Of a stretch of 64,000 bases of DNA, positions 7,552 to 16,370 are shown piece by piece; within the stretch, counting starts at the first letter, position 1, and each line of letters begins with the position of its first letter. The notes under the pieces are model-generated. The model had not been told where the DNA came from, made no database searches, and worked only from the letters and a program-made list of their open reading frames with translations. Where the stretch lies: contig NZ_SOEE01000002.1 in NCBI RefSeq assembly GCF_004366035.1, forward strand, positions 62,001 to 126,000, written 5' to 3'. This DNA is from Cytobacillus oceanisediminis (GTDB lineage: Bacteria; Bacillota; Bacilli; Bacillales; Cytobacillaceae). Position numbers and translations under genes: made by a program.

Positions 7552-9276
7552 ATGATGAGCCAACAGGAACAATTGGAAATTGCACCGGTAAACGCAAATG
7601 AGCAAATGGAATTTACTGCAGCAGATGCAGTTGTGAAGGAACTCGTCCGGGCTGGTGTTGAGGTGGCTTTTGGGATTGTAAGCATTCATAATATGCCGAT
7701 TTATGATGCCATCCTCCGTGATGGAAGTATACATCTGGTATGCTCGCGCGGGGAGAGCGGTGCGGCAAATATGGCAGATGGGTATGCCCGTGCGACAGGA
7801 AAATTGGGGGTGGTCATTACCAGTACGGGAACTGGCTCAGGAAACGCAGCTGGTTCACTGATTGAATCATGGGCAGCGGGCGTTCCGGTCCTTCATTTAA
7901 CAGGTGAGGTTGCATCCCCCTATCTGGGAACTGGCAGAGGCTATATTCACGAGTGTAAAGACCAGCTGTCTATTATGGAGGGCTCGTGCAAAAAAGCAAT
8001 GCGGCTACGAAGGCCTGAACAGGCAGCAGCGGTTATCAGACAAGCGATTAAGGAAGCTGCTGCAGCCCCATCAGGGCCTGTTTCAGTTGAAATCCCGATC
8101 GATTATCAATCTGCGATTATTCCGGATTATTCATTGGAAGAAGTGATGGTTTCAGTTCAGGGAAACAGCACATTAACGTATCTTCCAAAAGAGGCGATAA
8201 CCAAAATCAGCCAAGCCCGCCGCCCGGTTATTTGGGCAGGAGGGGGCGTCATTAGCGCCGGGGCTGCTAAAGAAGTGCAGGAGCTTGCGGAAAGGATCGG
8301 GGCCGCCGTTATTACGAGCCAATCAGGGAAGGGCAGCATTCCGGAGGATCATCCTCAATGTATTGGCCACTTTGCCTCCTTTGAATTAACAAAAGATTTA
8401 GTGAAGAAATCCGATCTCCTGATTAGCATTGGAGTCAGATTTAGAGGGAATGAGACCTCCAACTGGAAAATAGAAGTTCCTGAAAATCATATCAGCATTG
8501 ATGCTGATCTGCAGGCAATGAACAGAAATTATGCCGCCGCCATTGGGCTGGCAGGCGATGCTAAGCTTATTTTGAGTAAATTAAATGAAGATTTGGCTAA
8601 GGAAGCATCAGCTCCTTCCTCTGAATATTTGGAAGAAGTGCTTTCAGTAAGGAAAGAACTGCGTCTTCAGTTGAGAGCAACGCTTGGACCCTATGAAAAA
8701 ATAGCTGATTCTATGCGGAATATGCTCCCGCGGGATACTGTATTGGTGCGTGACGTTACGGTACAGGCAAATGTCTGGGGCAGCCGATTATTTGAAATAT
8801 ACGAACCGCGTACATCCATTCATGCTTCAGGCGGAGGGATTGGGCAAGGTTTGCCGACTGCAATCGGAGCACAAATGGGATGTAAGGATAGACAAGTTGT
8901 TTTATTAGCTGGAGATGGCGGCTTCATGGTTAATGTGGGTGAAATGGCTACTGCTGTACAGGAAAATCTTCCGTTAATCGTCATCCTGTTTGATGATGCA
9001 GGATATGGTGTTCTCCGAAATATTCAGGATGCCGCCTATGGACGTCAGGTAGCGGTTGATTTAGTTAGCCCTGATTTCGTTTTGCTGGCTCAGTCCATGG
9101 GATTTGCATCAGCGCAAATCGGTTCTCCGGAAGAATTCGCGTCCGAGCTGGATAAGGCAATGAACAGGAGAAAACCCTCCATGATCGTAGTGGATATGGA
9201 AGCAGTCGGGCCAATGGCGAAACCATTTGGAGGGCCCCCTGGTGCGGCTGAGGCTTTCAAACCGAAAAAGTTGTAA
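7552..9276 (+). CDS. Thiamine-diphosphate enzyme, benzoylformate decarboxylase/acetolactate synthase-like
   Basis: A 574-aa three-domain ThDP enzyme. The N-terminal PYR domain contains the catalytic Glu68 in CSRGESGAANMADGYARATG, the middle domain (about 210-340) has the NAD/FAD-like fold, and the C-terminal PP domain carries GDGGFMVNVGEMATA (from about 454), the Mg-ThDP site. The family includes acetolactate synthase, benzoylformate decarboxylase and oxalyl-CoA decarboxylase. Directly followed by an aldehyde dehydrogenase, it could decarboxylate a 2-oxo acid to an aldehyde that is then oxidised. Start ATG 7552 or 7555; the SD AGGA slightly favours 7555. Substrate unresolved. Confidence 0.87.
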   Translation: MMSQQEQLEIAPVNANEQMEFTAADAVVKELVRAGVEVAFGIVSIHNMPIYDAILRDGSIHLVCSRGESGAANMADGYARATGKLGVVITSTGTGSGNAAGSLIESWAAGVPVLHLTGEVASPYLGTGRGYIHECKDQLSIMEGSCKKAMRLRRPEQAAAVIRQAIKEAAAAPSGPVSVEIPIDYQSAIIPDYSLEEVMVSVQGNSTLTYLPKEAITKISQARRPVIWAGGGVISAGAAKEVQELAERIGAAVITSQSGKGSIPEDHPQCIGHFASFELTKDLVKKSDLLISIGVRFRGNETSNWKIEVPENHISIDADLQAMNRNYAAAIGLAGDAKLILSKLNEDLAKEASAPSSEYLEEVLSVRKELRLQLRATLGPYEKIADSMRNMLPRDTVLVRDVTVQANVWGSRLFEIYEPRTSIHASGGGIGQGLPTAIGAQMGCKDRQVVLLAGDGGFMVNVGEMATAVQENLPLIVILFDDAGYGVLRNIQDAAYGRQVAVDLVSPDFVLLAQSMGFASAQIGSPEEFASELDKAMNRRKPSMIVVDMEAVGPMAKPFGGPPGAAEAFKPKKL

Positions 9277-9287
9277 GGGAGTGATTT

Positions 9288-10736
9288 GTGGTGATTTCGA
9301 CCTATCCATTTGTTTCAGGAAAATATTTAATAGCTGGAGATTGGATCCAGGCAGAAAATACAGCCCCTGTTCTTAATCCGGCTGATCATCAGGAAGTTGT
9401 GGGCGAAGTGGCTTTGTGTACAGAAGAACAGGTTGAATTAGCCATTTCTGCTGCAGCAAAGGCTTTTGGAACCTGGTCTGGAAGTGAGATTGAGGATCGG
9501 GCAAACCGGATGAAGCTGGCTGCAGACGAGATTAAAGCATGTGTCGAAGAGAACGTAACTTTGCTGATTCGAGAAAATGGAAAAGTATTGGTGGAAGCGA
9601 AAAAAGACCTTTTGCGCTGTGTCGATATAATGAAGGAAGCTGCCGAGGAACTGCTGGAATGGTGGAAACCTGAATCCATTCCCGGATCCCAGAAGGTCCA
9701 AATCCGCAAGCGTCCACGTGGGGTAACGGCGGTAATCTCTCCATGGAACTCACCGATGATCCTTACGTTTAAGCGGGTGATCCCGGCTGTTCTTGCCGGA
9801 AACACAGTCGTTGTAAAGCCGGCGACGAGCTGTCCGCTGACGATCATGTCTTTCCTCAAGACAGTAGCTTCTTATTTCCCTGAAGGAGTCATTAATGTTG
9901 TAACTGGTTCAGGAGGAGTTATTGGCAACAAGCTTTGCTCTGATCCGCGTATCCGAACCATTGCATTTGTCGGTAGTACTGAGACGGGGAAAGAAATTAT
10001 GCGAGCTGCTTCAGGCACAGTTAAAAATGTCTACATGGAGCTTGGCGGGAATGATGCGGCTATTATTCTCGAAGATGCCAATCTGGACGAAAGCGCTATT
10101 AAGCGCCTGCGTTTCGGTGTTCTTCGGGCAGCAGGCCAGGTGTGCTCAGCCATAAAAAGGATCTATGTCCATGAATCAAGATACGGGGAGCTGGTAGAAA
10201 AGCTTAGAAAAGAATTTCAGCATATTAAGGTTGGAAACGGCATTCAGCCTGATGCTGAGATGGGGCCATTGAACAATAGGTCTCAGTACGAATATGTGAA
10301 TGGCCTGATCGAACGCGCCAGAAAATCCGGAGCCACAGTCCTCACAGGAGGGATTCAGCTTGATCCAGAGTCCTGGGATAAAGGCTATTACATACTGCCA
10401 ACAATCATTACAGATGTTGATCAAAGTAGTGAAATTGTTCATGCAGAACAATTTGGACCGGTAATTCCGATTCTCACATTTGAAAATAATGAAGAAGCAA
10501 TCAGCCTTGCAAATGACAGTGAATTTGGTTTAAGGGCTTCTGTTTGGACAGAAGATGAATCCAAAGCAATTGAATTTGCAGACCGGTTAGAGGCCGGTGC
10601 CGTTTTCCATAATAACCATACCGTTTTTCAGGATCTCCATCTGGACTTCCCGGGACTAAAGGAAAGCGGACTTTCACGTGAAACGCGGCATTGCGGCCTG
10701 GAGTTTTTTGCAGATTCCTATGGTTTTGCCAATTAG
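9288..10736 (+). CDS. NAD(P)-dependent aldehyde dehydrogenase
   Basis: A 482-aa member of the aldehyde dehydrogenase superfamily. The motif PWNSPMILTFKRVIPAVLAGN, the catalytic Glu in MELGGN (near 251) and nucleophile Cys286 in GQVCSA are present. The C-terminal FPGLKESG-type segment is also typical. It sits 11 bp after the ThDP enzyme gene, suggesting a decarboxylase-dehydrogenase relay; oxidation of 2-hydroxymuconic-semialdehyde-type ring-cleavage products is an alternative. The start is GTG 9288 or 9291 after AAGGGAGTGA; there is no ATG. Confidence 0.9.
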   Translation: MVISTYPFVSGKYLIAGDWIQAENTAPVLNPADHQEVVGEVALCTEEQVELAISAAAKAFGTWSGSEIEDRANRMKLAADEIKACVEENVTLLIRENGKVLVEAKKDLLRCVDIMKEAAEELLEWWKPESIPGSQKVQIRKRPRGVTAVISPWNSPMILTFKRVIPAVLAGNTVVVKPATSCPLTIMSFLKTVASYFPEGVINVVTGSGGVIGNKLCSDPRIRTIAFVGSTETGKEIMRAASGTVKNVYMELGGNDAAIILEDANLDESAIKRLRFGVLRAAGQVCSAIKRIYVHESRYGELVEKLRKEFQHIKVGNGIQPDAEMGPLNNRSQYEYVNGLIERARKSGATVLTGGIQLDPESWDKGYYILPTIITDVDQSSEIVHAEQFGPVIPILTFENNEEAISLANDSEFGLRASVWTEDESKAIEFADRLEAGAVFHNNHTVFQDLHLDFPGLKESGLSRETRHCGLEFFADSYGFAN

Positions 10737-10748
10737 GGGGATACCGAT

Positions 10749-11531
10749 ATGAAATTAGCCTTAATAGGAGGCGGGAATATAGGCAGGTTCCTTCTCCAAA
10801 GCATTAATAAAGACTGCTTAATACCAAATGCGAAAATTATTGGCCTTCATACTCGCCGCCAGGAACAGGCAAAGGAACTATCTCGGGAATTTCATGCGGA
10901 AATCTTTGCAGACGTGGAATCCCTTTTAAAATCCGAGGCCGACCTGGTTATTGAAGCCGCAACTGTTGAAGCTGTAGAAGAGTATGCTGCCTCCATTTTG
11001 CTGTCTGGTAAAGATCTGGTCGTAAGCAGTGTTGGAGCATTGGCAGACCAGGAATTTTATCATTGTCTTGAAGAAATTTGCGTTTTAAATAATACGAAAA
11101 TTCATTTGCCATCAGGGGCAATCGGCGGATTGGATGTTCTAAAAGCAGCTAAAGCGATTGGTGAGCTGGATTCTGTCGCCATTATCACCAGGAAGCCTCC
11201 TCAGGCACTTCCTGGTGCCCCGCTTGATGGGGAAAAGGTGCTTTTTGAGGGATCTGCCGCCGAAGCCATTAAATTATTCCCTAAGAATATCAATGTTTCC
11301 ATTATCTTGTCTCTCGCGGGATTAGGTGCCGAGAATACCGGAGTTAAAATCATATCCGACCCAGCAGTAAGGAAAAATAGCCATACGATTGAGGCAGCAG
11401 GTTCTTTCGGAAAGCTATCGCTTCAAGTCGAAAATGACCCGATGCCTAATAATCCAAAGACAAGCTACCTGGCAGCTCTAAGCATCCTGGCTTCATTGAA
11501 GAATAGGGATGAAATAATCCGGGTTGGTTGA
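10749..11531 (+). CDS. L-aspartate dehydrogenase-like protein (NadX/DUF108 family)
   Basis: A 260-aa NAD(P)-dependent oxidoreductase. The Rossmann motif GGGNIGRFLL is at residues 7-16. PSGAIGGLD (121-129) and DPAVRKNSHTI with His212 match the aspartate dehydrogenase family, which makes iminoaspartate/oxaloacetate from L-aspartate. No NAD biosynthesis gene is near; it lies inside the aromatic operon, 12 bp after the aldehyde dehydrogenase gene. It may act on a pathway intermediate rather than on aspartate. The family call is firm, the role is inference. Confidence 0.85.
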   Translation: MKLALIGGGNIGRFLLQSINKDCLIPNAKIIGLHTRRQEQAKELSREFHAEIFADVESLLKSEADLVIEAATVEAVEEYAASILLSGKDLVVSSVGALADQEFYHCLEEICVLNNTKIHLPSGAIGGLDVLKAAKAIGELDSVAIITRKPPQALPGAPLDGEKVLFEGSAAEAIKLFPKNINVSIILSLAGLGAENTGVKIISDPAVRKNSHTIEAAGSFGKLSLQVENDPMPNNPKTSYLAALSILASLKNRDEIIRVG

Positions 11532-11623
11532 GATGAGTTTGGTGCTATAGCAGGAAGAGAATAGTTTATTCTTTTCCTCGCTCCTTGGAGAAGCTTATTT
11601 TAAGACGAAGGGGGAATTTACAT

Positions 11624-12931
11624 ATGATTAAAACGACAACTAAGAATTTAGAAGAAATGACCCAAAAAGAAACTATCGGCTACTTAAACGAAACAGTCCA
11701 GCCTGAGGCTGGATCCATTCCTGCTTTTATCCTCGCAGATCCTAAGATTTACGATATTGAGCATAAAAAGGTGTTTATGAAAACCTGGCTTTTTATTGGC
11801 CATGAATCAGAAACCCCAAATAAAAATGATTATATGTTAAGAGATTTAGCAGGGTACTCGATTATTATTACAAGAGATTCAGAGAATGAAATCCGCGGCT
11901 TTTACAATATGTGCACACACCGCGGTATGAAATTATGCCGTGCTGACAAAGGCAATAAATCCTCATTTGTATGTCCTTATCATGGATTTAATTTTAAAAA
12001 CAATGGTGATCTTATTGGAGTACCTCTGCAGAAGGATATTTATGGAACTGACCTGGATAAGTCCAAATTGGGACTCCACAAAATAAGGATTGAATCGTAT
12101 AAAGGCCTTATTTTTGGAACCTGGAATGAAGAAGCCGAGTCTCTTTCAGATTTTCTGGGAGATTTCAAATGGTATTTGGACATTTTAGCCGGACGTGCTG
12201 AAATGGAAGTCCTCGGCCCTCCGCAAAGATTTATCATCCATTCAAACTGGAAGGTAGGAGCAGATAACTTTGTCGGCGATTCCTACCACACAATGGTCAC
12301 GCATGGATCCATTGCAAAATTGGGCATGGTGCCCAGTGCAACCTATTCCAAAAAGGGATACCAAATTCACACAATGAACGGGCATGGTTTAAATCTGGGC
12401 ACTCCTAATCCTGACTTCGCTTTCCCTGAGGAGCTAAAATCGGAATATCAATCCAATTTAACAAATAAACAATATGATGTGCTGGCCAATTTGAAAAATA
12501 TGATCGGAAACATCTTTCCAAACCTGAGCTTCCTCATTTCGCATACAAAAGTGAAAGGGCAGCTGATTTCGAATACAACCGTTCGGATGTGGAGGCCAAT
12601 TGGGCCTGATAAAATGGAAGTGATCGCCTGGTTCCTGGTAGAGAAAAATGCTGCAGACGACTGGAAAAAACGTTCAAGGGATTCCTTCATTTTAACGTTC
12701 AGCCCTTCAGGCATTTTTGAGCAGGATGATACGGAAGTTTTTACTGACATAACCGCTGCCGCATCAGGTCCAATGCCTGTTATGAAAGAACTTGTCTACA
12801 ATTATACGATGGGCATGCACCGGGAACCGGTCAGCGATTTCACCGGTCCGGGTGTTGTCTACGATGATAAGTTTACTGAAGCAAACCAAAGGAACTTCTA
12901 CCGCTACTGGCTTGATCTCATGAACGAGTAA
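11624..12931 (+). CDS. Rieske ring-hydroxylating dioxygenase, alpha subunit
   Basis: A 435-aa large subunit. The Rieske [2Fe-2S] ligands are C97-x-H99 and C117-x2-H120 (CTHRG and CPYHGF). The mononuclear iron site is DNFVGDSYHTMVTH, giving Asp219, His222 and His227, with the third ligand probably in EQDD near residue 368. This layout is that of the naphthalene/biphenyl/phenylpropionate dioxygenase group. The start at 11624 follows AAGGGGG by 9 bp. It should cis-dihydroxylate an aromatic ring with electrons from a ferredoxin. The beta-subunit gene follows at 12969. Confidence 0.92.
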   Translation: MIKTTTKNLEEMTQKETIGYLNETVQPEAGSIPAFILADPKIYDIEHKKVFMKTWLFIGHESETPNKNDYMLRDLAGYSIIITRDSENEIRGFYNMCTHRGMKLCRADKGNKSSFVCPYHGFNFKNNGDLIGVPLQKDIYGTDLDKSKLGLHKIRIESYKGLIFGTWNEEAESLSDFLGDFKWYLDILAGRAEMEVLGPPQRFIIHSNWKVGADNFVGDSYHTMVTHGSIAKLGMVPSATYSKKGYQIHTMNGHGLNLGTPNPDFAFPEELKSEYQSNLTNKQYDVLANLKNMIGNIFPNLSFLISHTKVKGQLISNTTVRMWRPIGPDKMEVIAWFLVEKNAADDWKKRSRDSFILTFSPSGIFEQDDTEVFTDITAAASGPMPVMKELVYNYTMGMHREPVSDFTGPGVVYDDKFTEANQRNFYRYWLDLMNE

Positions 12932-12968
12932 ATAAACTGGAACGATGCCTGAAATGGGGGAATACGGA

Positions 12969-13478
12969 ATGAGTTTAGAGAAAATGCTCGCAACCTATGA
13001 ATTTGAACAATGGCTCTACAAAGAAGCTGAGCTGCTTGATCATATTGATTTTGATGGCTGGTTTAGCCTTATGCATCCATCCCTGATTTATCAAATGCCT
13101 GTACGTGTCAATAAGGAAGGCACCGAAAGGCCAGATTATGCGGAAGATATGTTCTCTTTTAATGATGATATAGATTTGCTTAGCCTGAGAGTTGAACGGT
13201 TGAAAACGGATTATGCTTGGGCGGAAATTCCGCCTTCCCGCACCCGCCGCTATGTAAGCAATGTGAAACTGGCAGACTATGTCCCTAATGAAAAAGCATC
13301 AGTAAATAGTTATCTTCTAATCTATCGCAGTCGCAGTACAGACATCCATCATGACCTGATCTCAGGGGAGCGCCGTGATGAATTTCTATATGAAGATGGC
13401 GTCTGGAAATTGTCCAAAAGGGTTTTCATTGTCGATCAGACTACACTCAATACCAGAAATCTTGCTATTTTTGTTTAA
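12969..13478 (+). CDS. Ring-hydroxylating dioxygenase, beta subunit
   Basis: A 169-aa SnoaL/NTF2-fold small subunit. The segment AEIPPSRTRRYVSNV is characteristic of BphA2/HcaF-type beta subunits, and the C-terminal DEFLYEDGVWKLSKRVF is also family-typical. The start is the ATG at 12969, 8 bp after GGGGG. It forms the structural partner of the alpha subunit encoded immediately upstream. Confidence 0.92.
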   Translation: MSLEKMLATYEFEQWLYKEAELLDHIDFDGWFSLMHPSLIYQMPVRVNKEGTERPDYAEDMFSFNDDIDLLSLRVERLKTDYAWAEIPPSRTRRYVSNVKLADYVPNEKASVNSYLLIYRSRSTDIHHDLISGERRDEFLYEDGVWKLSKRVFIVDQTTLNTRNLAIFV

Positions 13479-13493
13479 GGAGGAACATCAAGT

Positions 13494-14279
13494 ATGGAAC
13501 TGCTTAGCGGAAAATCAGTCTATTTGACCGGGGGCGCTTCAGGCATTGGCAAGGCTGTTACAGAGACTTTTATACAGGAAGGAGCCTTTGTAACTGTGCT
13601 GGATAAGTCAGCAGCTGGCCTCGGGCAATTGAAGCAGGAATTCGGGGATCGTGTTCTATGCATAGAAGGCGACGTTACTGTATATGAGGATCATGTTCAC
13701 GCCGTTGAAGCTGCTGTGGAAGCAACGGGAAAACTGGATGTGTTCGTGGCCAATGCCGGAGTATTTGATGGATTTGCCAAATTTAGTGAAGTAACACCAG
13801 AGGCCATGTCTGATGCCTATGACCTGTTATTTACTATTAATGTCAAAGGCTATTTTAATGGTGCAAAAGCTTCTGCGGAAGAATTAAAAAAAACGAATGG
13901 AAATATGATTTTCACGGTTTCCGGAGCAGGCTTTTACCCGGACGGGGGCGGAGTCTGGTATACAGCAAGCAAGCACGCGCAAATCGGCTTAATGCGCCAG
14001 CTTGCCTTTGAATTAGCCCCGGATATCAGGGTAAACGCAGTTGGCCCCGGCGGCACATTGACGGCACTCAATGTCATTGGCCCCCTTAAGCCGTTTGTGA
14101 AAGCAGTCGATCCGGATACGAAAGCGAAAAGCATTAAATCCCGGAATCCCCTTCGCATAGCCATGACCAGTGAAGATCATGTAGGAGCGTATCTGCTGCT
14201 TGCTTCTGATCAATCCCGTGCCATTACAGGCGAAGTAATTTCGAGTGATGGAGGACTTGCTGTACGGGGATTATCCTGA
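13494..14279 (+). CDS. cis-Dihydrodiol dehydrogenase (BphB/HcaB-like SDR)
   Basis: A 261-aa classical SDR. TGGASGIG (near 12-19) binds NAD, NAG is at VANAGVFDG, and the catalytic residues Ser143, Tyr156 and Lys160 are present (VWYTASKH). The sequence FYPDGGGVWYTASKHA closely resembles biphenyl and phenylpropionate dihydrodiol dehydrogenases, which rearomatise the cis-diol to a catechol. It follows the Rieske beta-subunit gene by 15 bp with a strong SD (AAGGAGG), fitting the step between ring dihydroxylation and extradiol cleavage. Confidence 0.92.
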   Translation: MELLSGKSVYLTGGASGIGKAVTETFIQEGAFVTVLDKSAAGLGQLKQEFGDRVLCIEGDVTVYEDHVHAVEAAVEATGKLDVFVANAGVFDGFAKFSEVTPEAMSDAYDLLFTINVKGYFNGAKASAEELKKTNGNMIFTVSGAGFYPDGGGVWYTASKHAQIGLMRQLAFELAPDIRVNAVGPGGTLTALNVIGPLKPFVKAVDPDTKAKSIKSRNPLRIAMTSEDHVGAYLLLASDQSRAITGEVISSDGGLAVRGLS

Positions 14280-14310
14280 AGGAGAAGCGTCATTTAGAAG
14301 GAGTGTTTTT

Positions 14311-15273
14311 ATGGCTGAAAGCAAAACCACTAAAGCGCCATTAGCAGGAAATCAGGCAATAAACCAGCTGGCATTTGTTGTCCGGGATATTGAAGAGGCA
14401 TGTGAGGCTTTTTCAAGTTTACTGGGAGTTCCCAAACCTGAGTGGTTTTTAACAGGTGATCAGGAAGTATCAAAGGTAATTTACCGTGGAAAGCCTACTG
14501 CATCAATAAGCAAATTAGCTTTTCTAAATACGCCAACTGTTCAATTTGAACTGATTGAACCAAATGAAGAACCAGGCACGATGCGGGAGTTTTTGGATCG
14601 AGCTGGAGAAGGCATACACCATATTGCCTTTGATGTGGAATCCATCAGAGAACGAATGCCGTTTTTTGAGGAGAGCGGGTATTCAACACTGCAAAGTGGA
14701 GAATTTACATCCAGTGAAGGCAGATATGTTTATGCAGATACCTTGGAAGACTGCAAAATATTGGTTGAACTCCTGGAAAGCTTTGTGGCGAGAAATACTG
14801 CAGCTGCCCCTGAGTCACTAAGACCTTTGCTTGGAACAAATAAAGTCGAACAGCTGGCAATCGTGGTAAAAGATCTGGATTTAGCTGCCGATGCTTACTG
14901 TAAGCTTCTCGGTGCCGATAAGCCACCCATTATACAATCAGGCCCAAGTGAAACGACACAGGTCATGTTCAGAGGTCAGCCCACAGAAGCTAAATCAAAA
15001 TATATGTTCATCAATACACCCTTCATTCAAAGTGAATTAATCGAACCAGGTGATTCACCAAGTACTTGGCAGGAACATCTGGAGAAATATGGGGAAGGTG
15101 TCCATCATATTTCGTTCGTTGTCGATAACCTGGATGAAAAAATCAGATTGCTGGAAGGAATGGGATATCCAGTCATACAAACTGGCAATTTTTTTAATGG
15201 GAAAGGCAAATACGCCTATATGGACACAACCTCAACGTTCAAAGTGATTATCGAATTACTAGAGAGGTATTAA
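14311..15273 (+). CDS. Tandem VOC-domain protein, epimerase-like
   Basis: A 320-aa protein made of two homologous vicinal-oxygen-chelate units (about 14-150 and 175-318), each close to methylmalonyl-CoA epimerase/glyoxalase folds. Both copies contain the HHIAF/HHISF and VELLE/IELLE metal-ligand segments. The first ligand position, normally His, appears as Gln in both (QLAFVV, QLAIVV). I start at ATG 14311 (AAGGAG 7 bp upstream) rather than inside the preceding gene. It ends the catabolic operon before a strong terminator. It could isomerise or cleave a pathway intermediate; function not assignable. Confidence 0.82.
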   Translation: MAESKTTKAPLAGNQAINQLAFVVRDIEEACEAFSSLLGVPKPEWFLTGDQEVSKVIYRGKPTASISKLAFLNTPTVQFELIEPNEEPGTMREFLDRAGEGIHHIAFDVESIRERMPFFEESGYSTLQSGEFTSSEGRYVYADTLEDCKILVELLESFVARNTAAAPESLRPLLGTNKVEQLAIVVKDLDLAADAYCKLLGADKPPIIQSGPSETTQVMFRGQPTEAKSKYMFINTPFIQSELIEPGDSPSTWQEHLEKYGEGVHHISFVVDNLDEKIRLLEGMGYPVIQTGNFFNGKGKYAYMDTTSTFKVIIELLERY

Positions 15274-15283
15274 ATAATATCCG

Positions 15284-15317
15284 AACGGCTGCACATAAAG
15301 TGCAGCCGTTTTTTTAA
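15284..15317 (+). terminator. Terminator of the aromatic operon
   Basis: AACGGCTGCAC (15284-15294) and GTGCAGCCGTT (15300-15310) form an 11-bp stem followed by seven T residues. Confidence 0.93.
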
Positions 15318-15379
15318 GGTGGCTTCAATAGCTGATTAATTGTAAAATAATACTATTATAGAAATTATTAGGGGGATAT

Positions 15380-15706
15380 ATGTACACTTACGAATCTTTT
15401 GTAACAGATGGAGCCTTTACACTATTGAGGCCAGTGATTTCCAGTTTCCTATTAATAACTGTCGTTCTATTCATTCTTGTATGGCTTCCTAAAGTCATGC
15501 AGGGTTTCTTGAACGGATTTACGGTTATGGCAATTACAATGATTTCAATCATAGTATCTGGCCAGGTACTATTTTTTGAAGCCATTCTTGCTGATGAGTT
15601 AGGGCTGGGAGGAGGAAGCGGATTTTGGATGTTCCTTGTCATTGTCATTCTGGGAATCGTGAGCCCTATTATTTATTTCATAAGACATAGGGAGGCGGGA
15701 TCGTGA
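15380..15706 (+). CDS. Small membrane protein, 108 aa
   Basis: About three predicted membrane segments (near 17-37, 45-68 and 81-102) with a short charged tail. The ATG at 15380 follows TAGGGGGATAT. The last bases overlap the GTG of the next gene by 4 bp, so the two are translationally coupled. I do not recognise the family. It has no visible link to the aromatic operon, from which a strong terminator separates it. Confidence 0.75.
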   Translation: MYTYESFVTDGAFTLLRPVISSFLLITVVLFILVWLPKVMQGFLNGFTVMAITMISIIVSGQVLFFEAILADELGLGGGSGFWMFLVIVILGIVSPIIYFIRHREAGS

Positions 15707-16263
15707 CTACTTCTGAAATTAAGAAACTAAGAATCAGGCAGCTCCTGTTCTTAAATGGCAACCTCCTTTTTTTCTTAACCGCTACGTACATTTTACAAAG
15801 TTTCATAGATATTACATTTTCACAAATGTTTATTTTCCTTGGCATGATAACTCTGATTCAATCCATTCTGGGATGGGCAAAACGTAATTCCACCAAATCT
15901 ATTTTTCCTGTTATCGAAAAAGTTGCCATCTATGAAAAAGAAAAAATGGGCAATGAATGGAGTAAGCAGCGCACAGTGGGGAGTATTTGGACTTTGCTTG
16001 TCAGCAGCATACTATTTTTCAATGCTTACTTTCATTTTGATTCCGGTGAAATTCTGAGTATTGAGCCGGTATTTTTATTTTTTCTGACAATCGCGATTCT
16101 AGTCCTGACCAATATCAGTATGGTCATTCACTCCAGAAAGGTGGATGGTGCTCAATCACTTGCAGACTTCAAAGGGTACACCCGAAACTCTAATGTAAGG
16201 GCTATTATCTTTGGTGTATGTTACGTCTTCCTTATCTTTGTATTAATACTTTCTTTAGTCTAA
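15703..16263 (+). CDS. Polytopic membrane protein, 186 aa
   Basis: Four likely membrane segments (about 14-35, 40-56, 93-112 and 121-140, with a last one at 165-186). The start is a GTG after GGAGGCGGGATC, in a 4-bp overlap with the upstream membrane protein gene. No catalytic motif is visible. The pair may form a complex; function unknown. Confidence 0.75.
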   Translation: MTTSEIKKLRIRQLLFLNGNLLFFLTATYILQSFIDITFSQMFIFLGMITLIQSILGWAKRNSTKSIFPVIEKVAIYEKEKMGNEWSKQRTVGSIWTLLVSSILFFNAYFHFDSGEILSIEPVFLFFLTIAILVLTNISMVIHSRKVDGAQSLADFKGYTRNSNVRAIIFGVCYVFLIFVLILSLV

Positions 16264-16297
16264 CCGCTCCAAATATGATTTGGACGGTCTTTTTTGT
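16263..16297 (+). terminator. Terminator of the membrane-protein pair
   Basis: An interrupted stem, ACCG-TCCAAAT with ATTTGGA-CGGT, is followed by a run of T residues. Confidence 0.75.
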
Positions 16298-16308
16298 TTA
16301 AATACAAG

Positions 16309-16338
16309 TTGACAGGTCGGAATAGTTGGTTATATAAT
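16309..16338 (+). promoter_or_regulatory. Promoter of the carboxylesterase gene
   Basis: TTGACA (16309-16314), 18 bp, TATAAT (16333-16338), about 33 bp before the start codon at 16371. Confidence 0.8.
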
Positions 16339-16370
16339 GTGATTAATGAATTCTGAGGGAGGAACAGATT

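Noticed and set aside
9389..9859. 156-aa minus-strand frame
   Set aside because: Antisense shadow of the aldehyde dehydrogenase N-terminus with no start signal.
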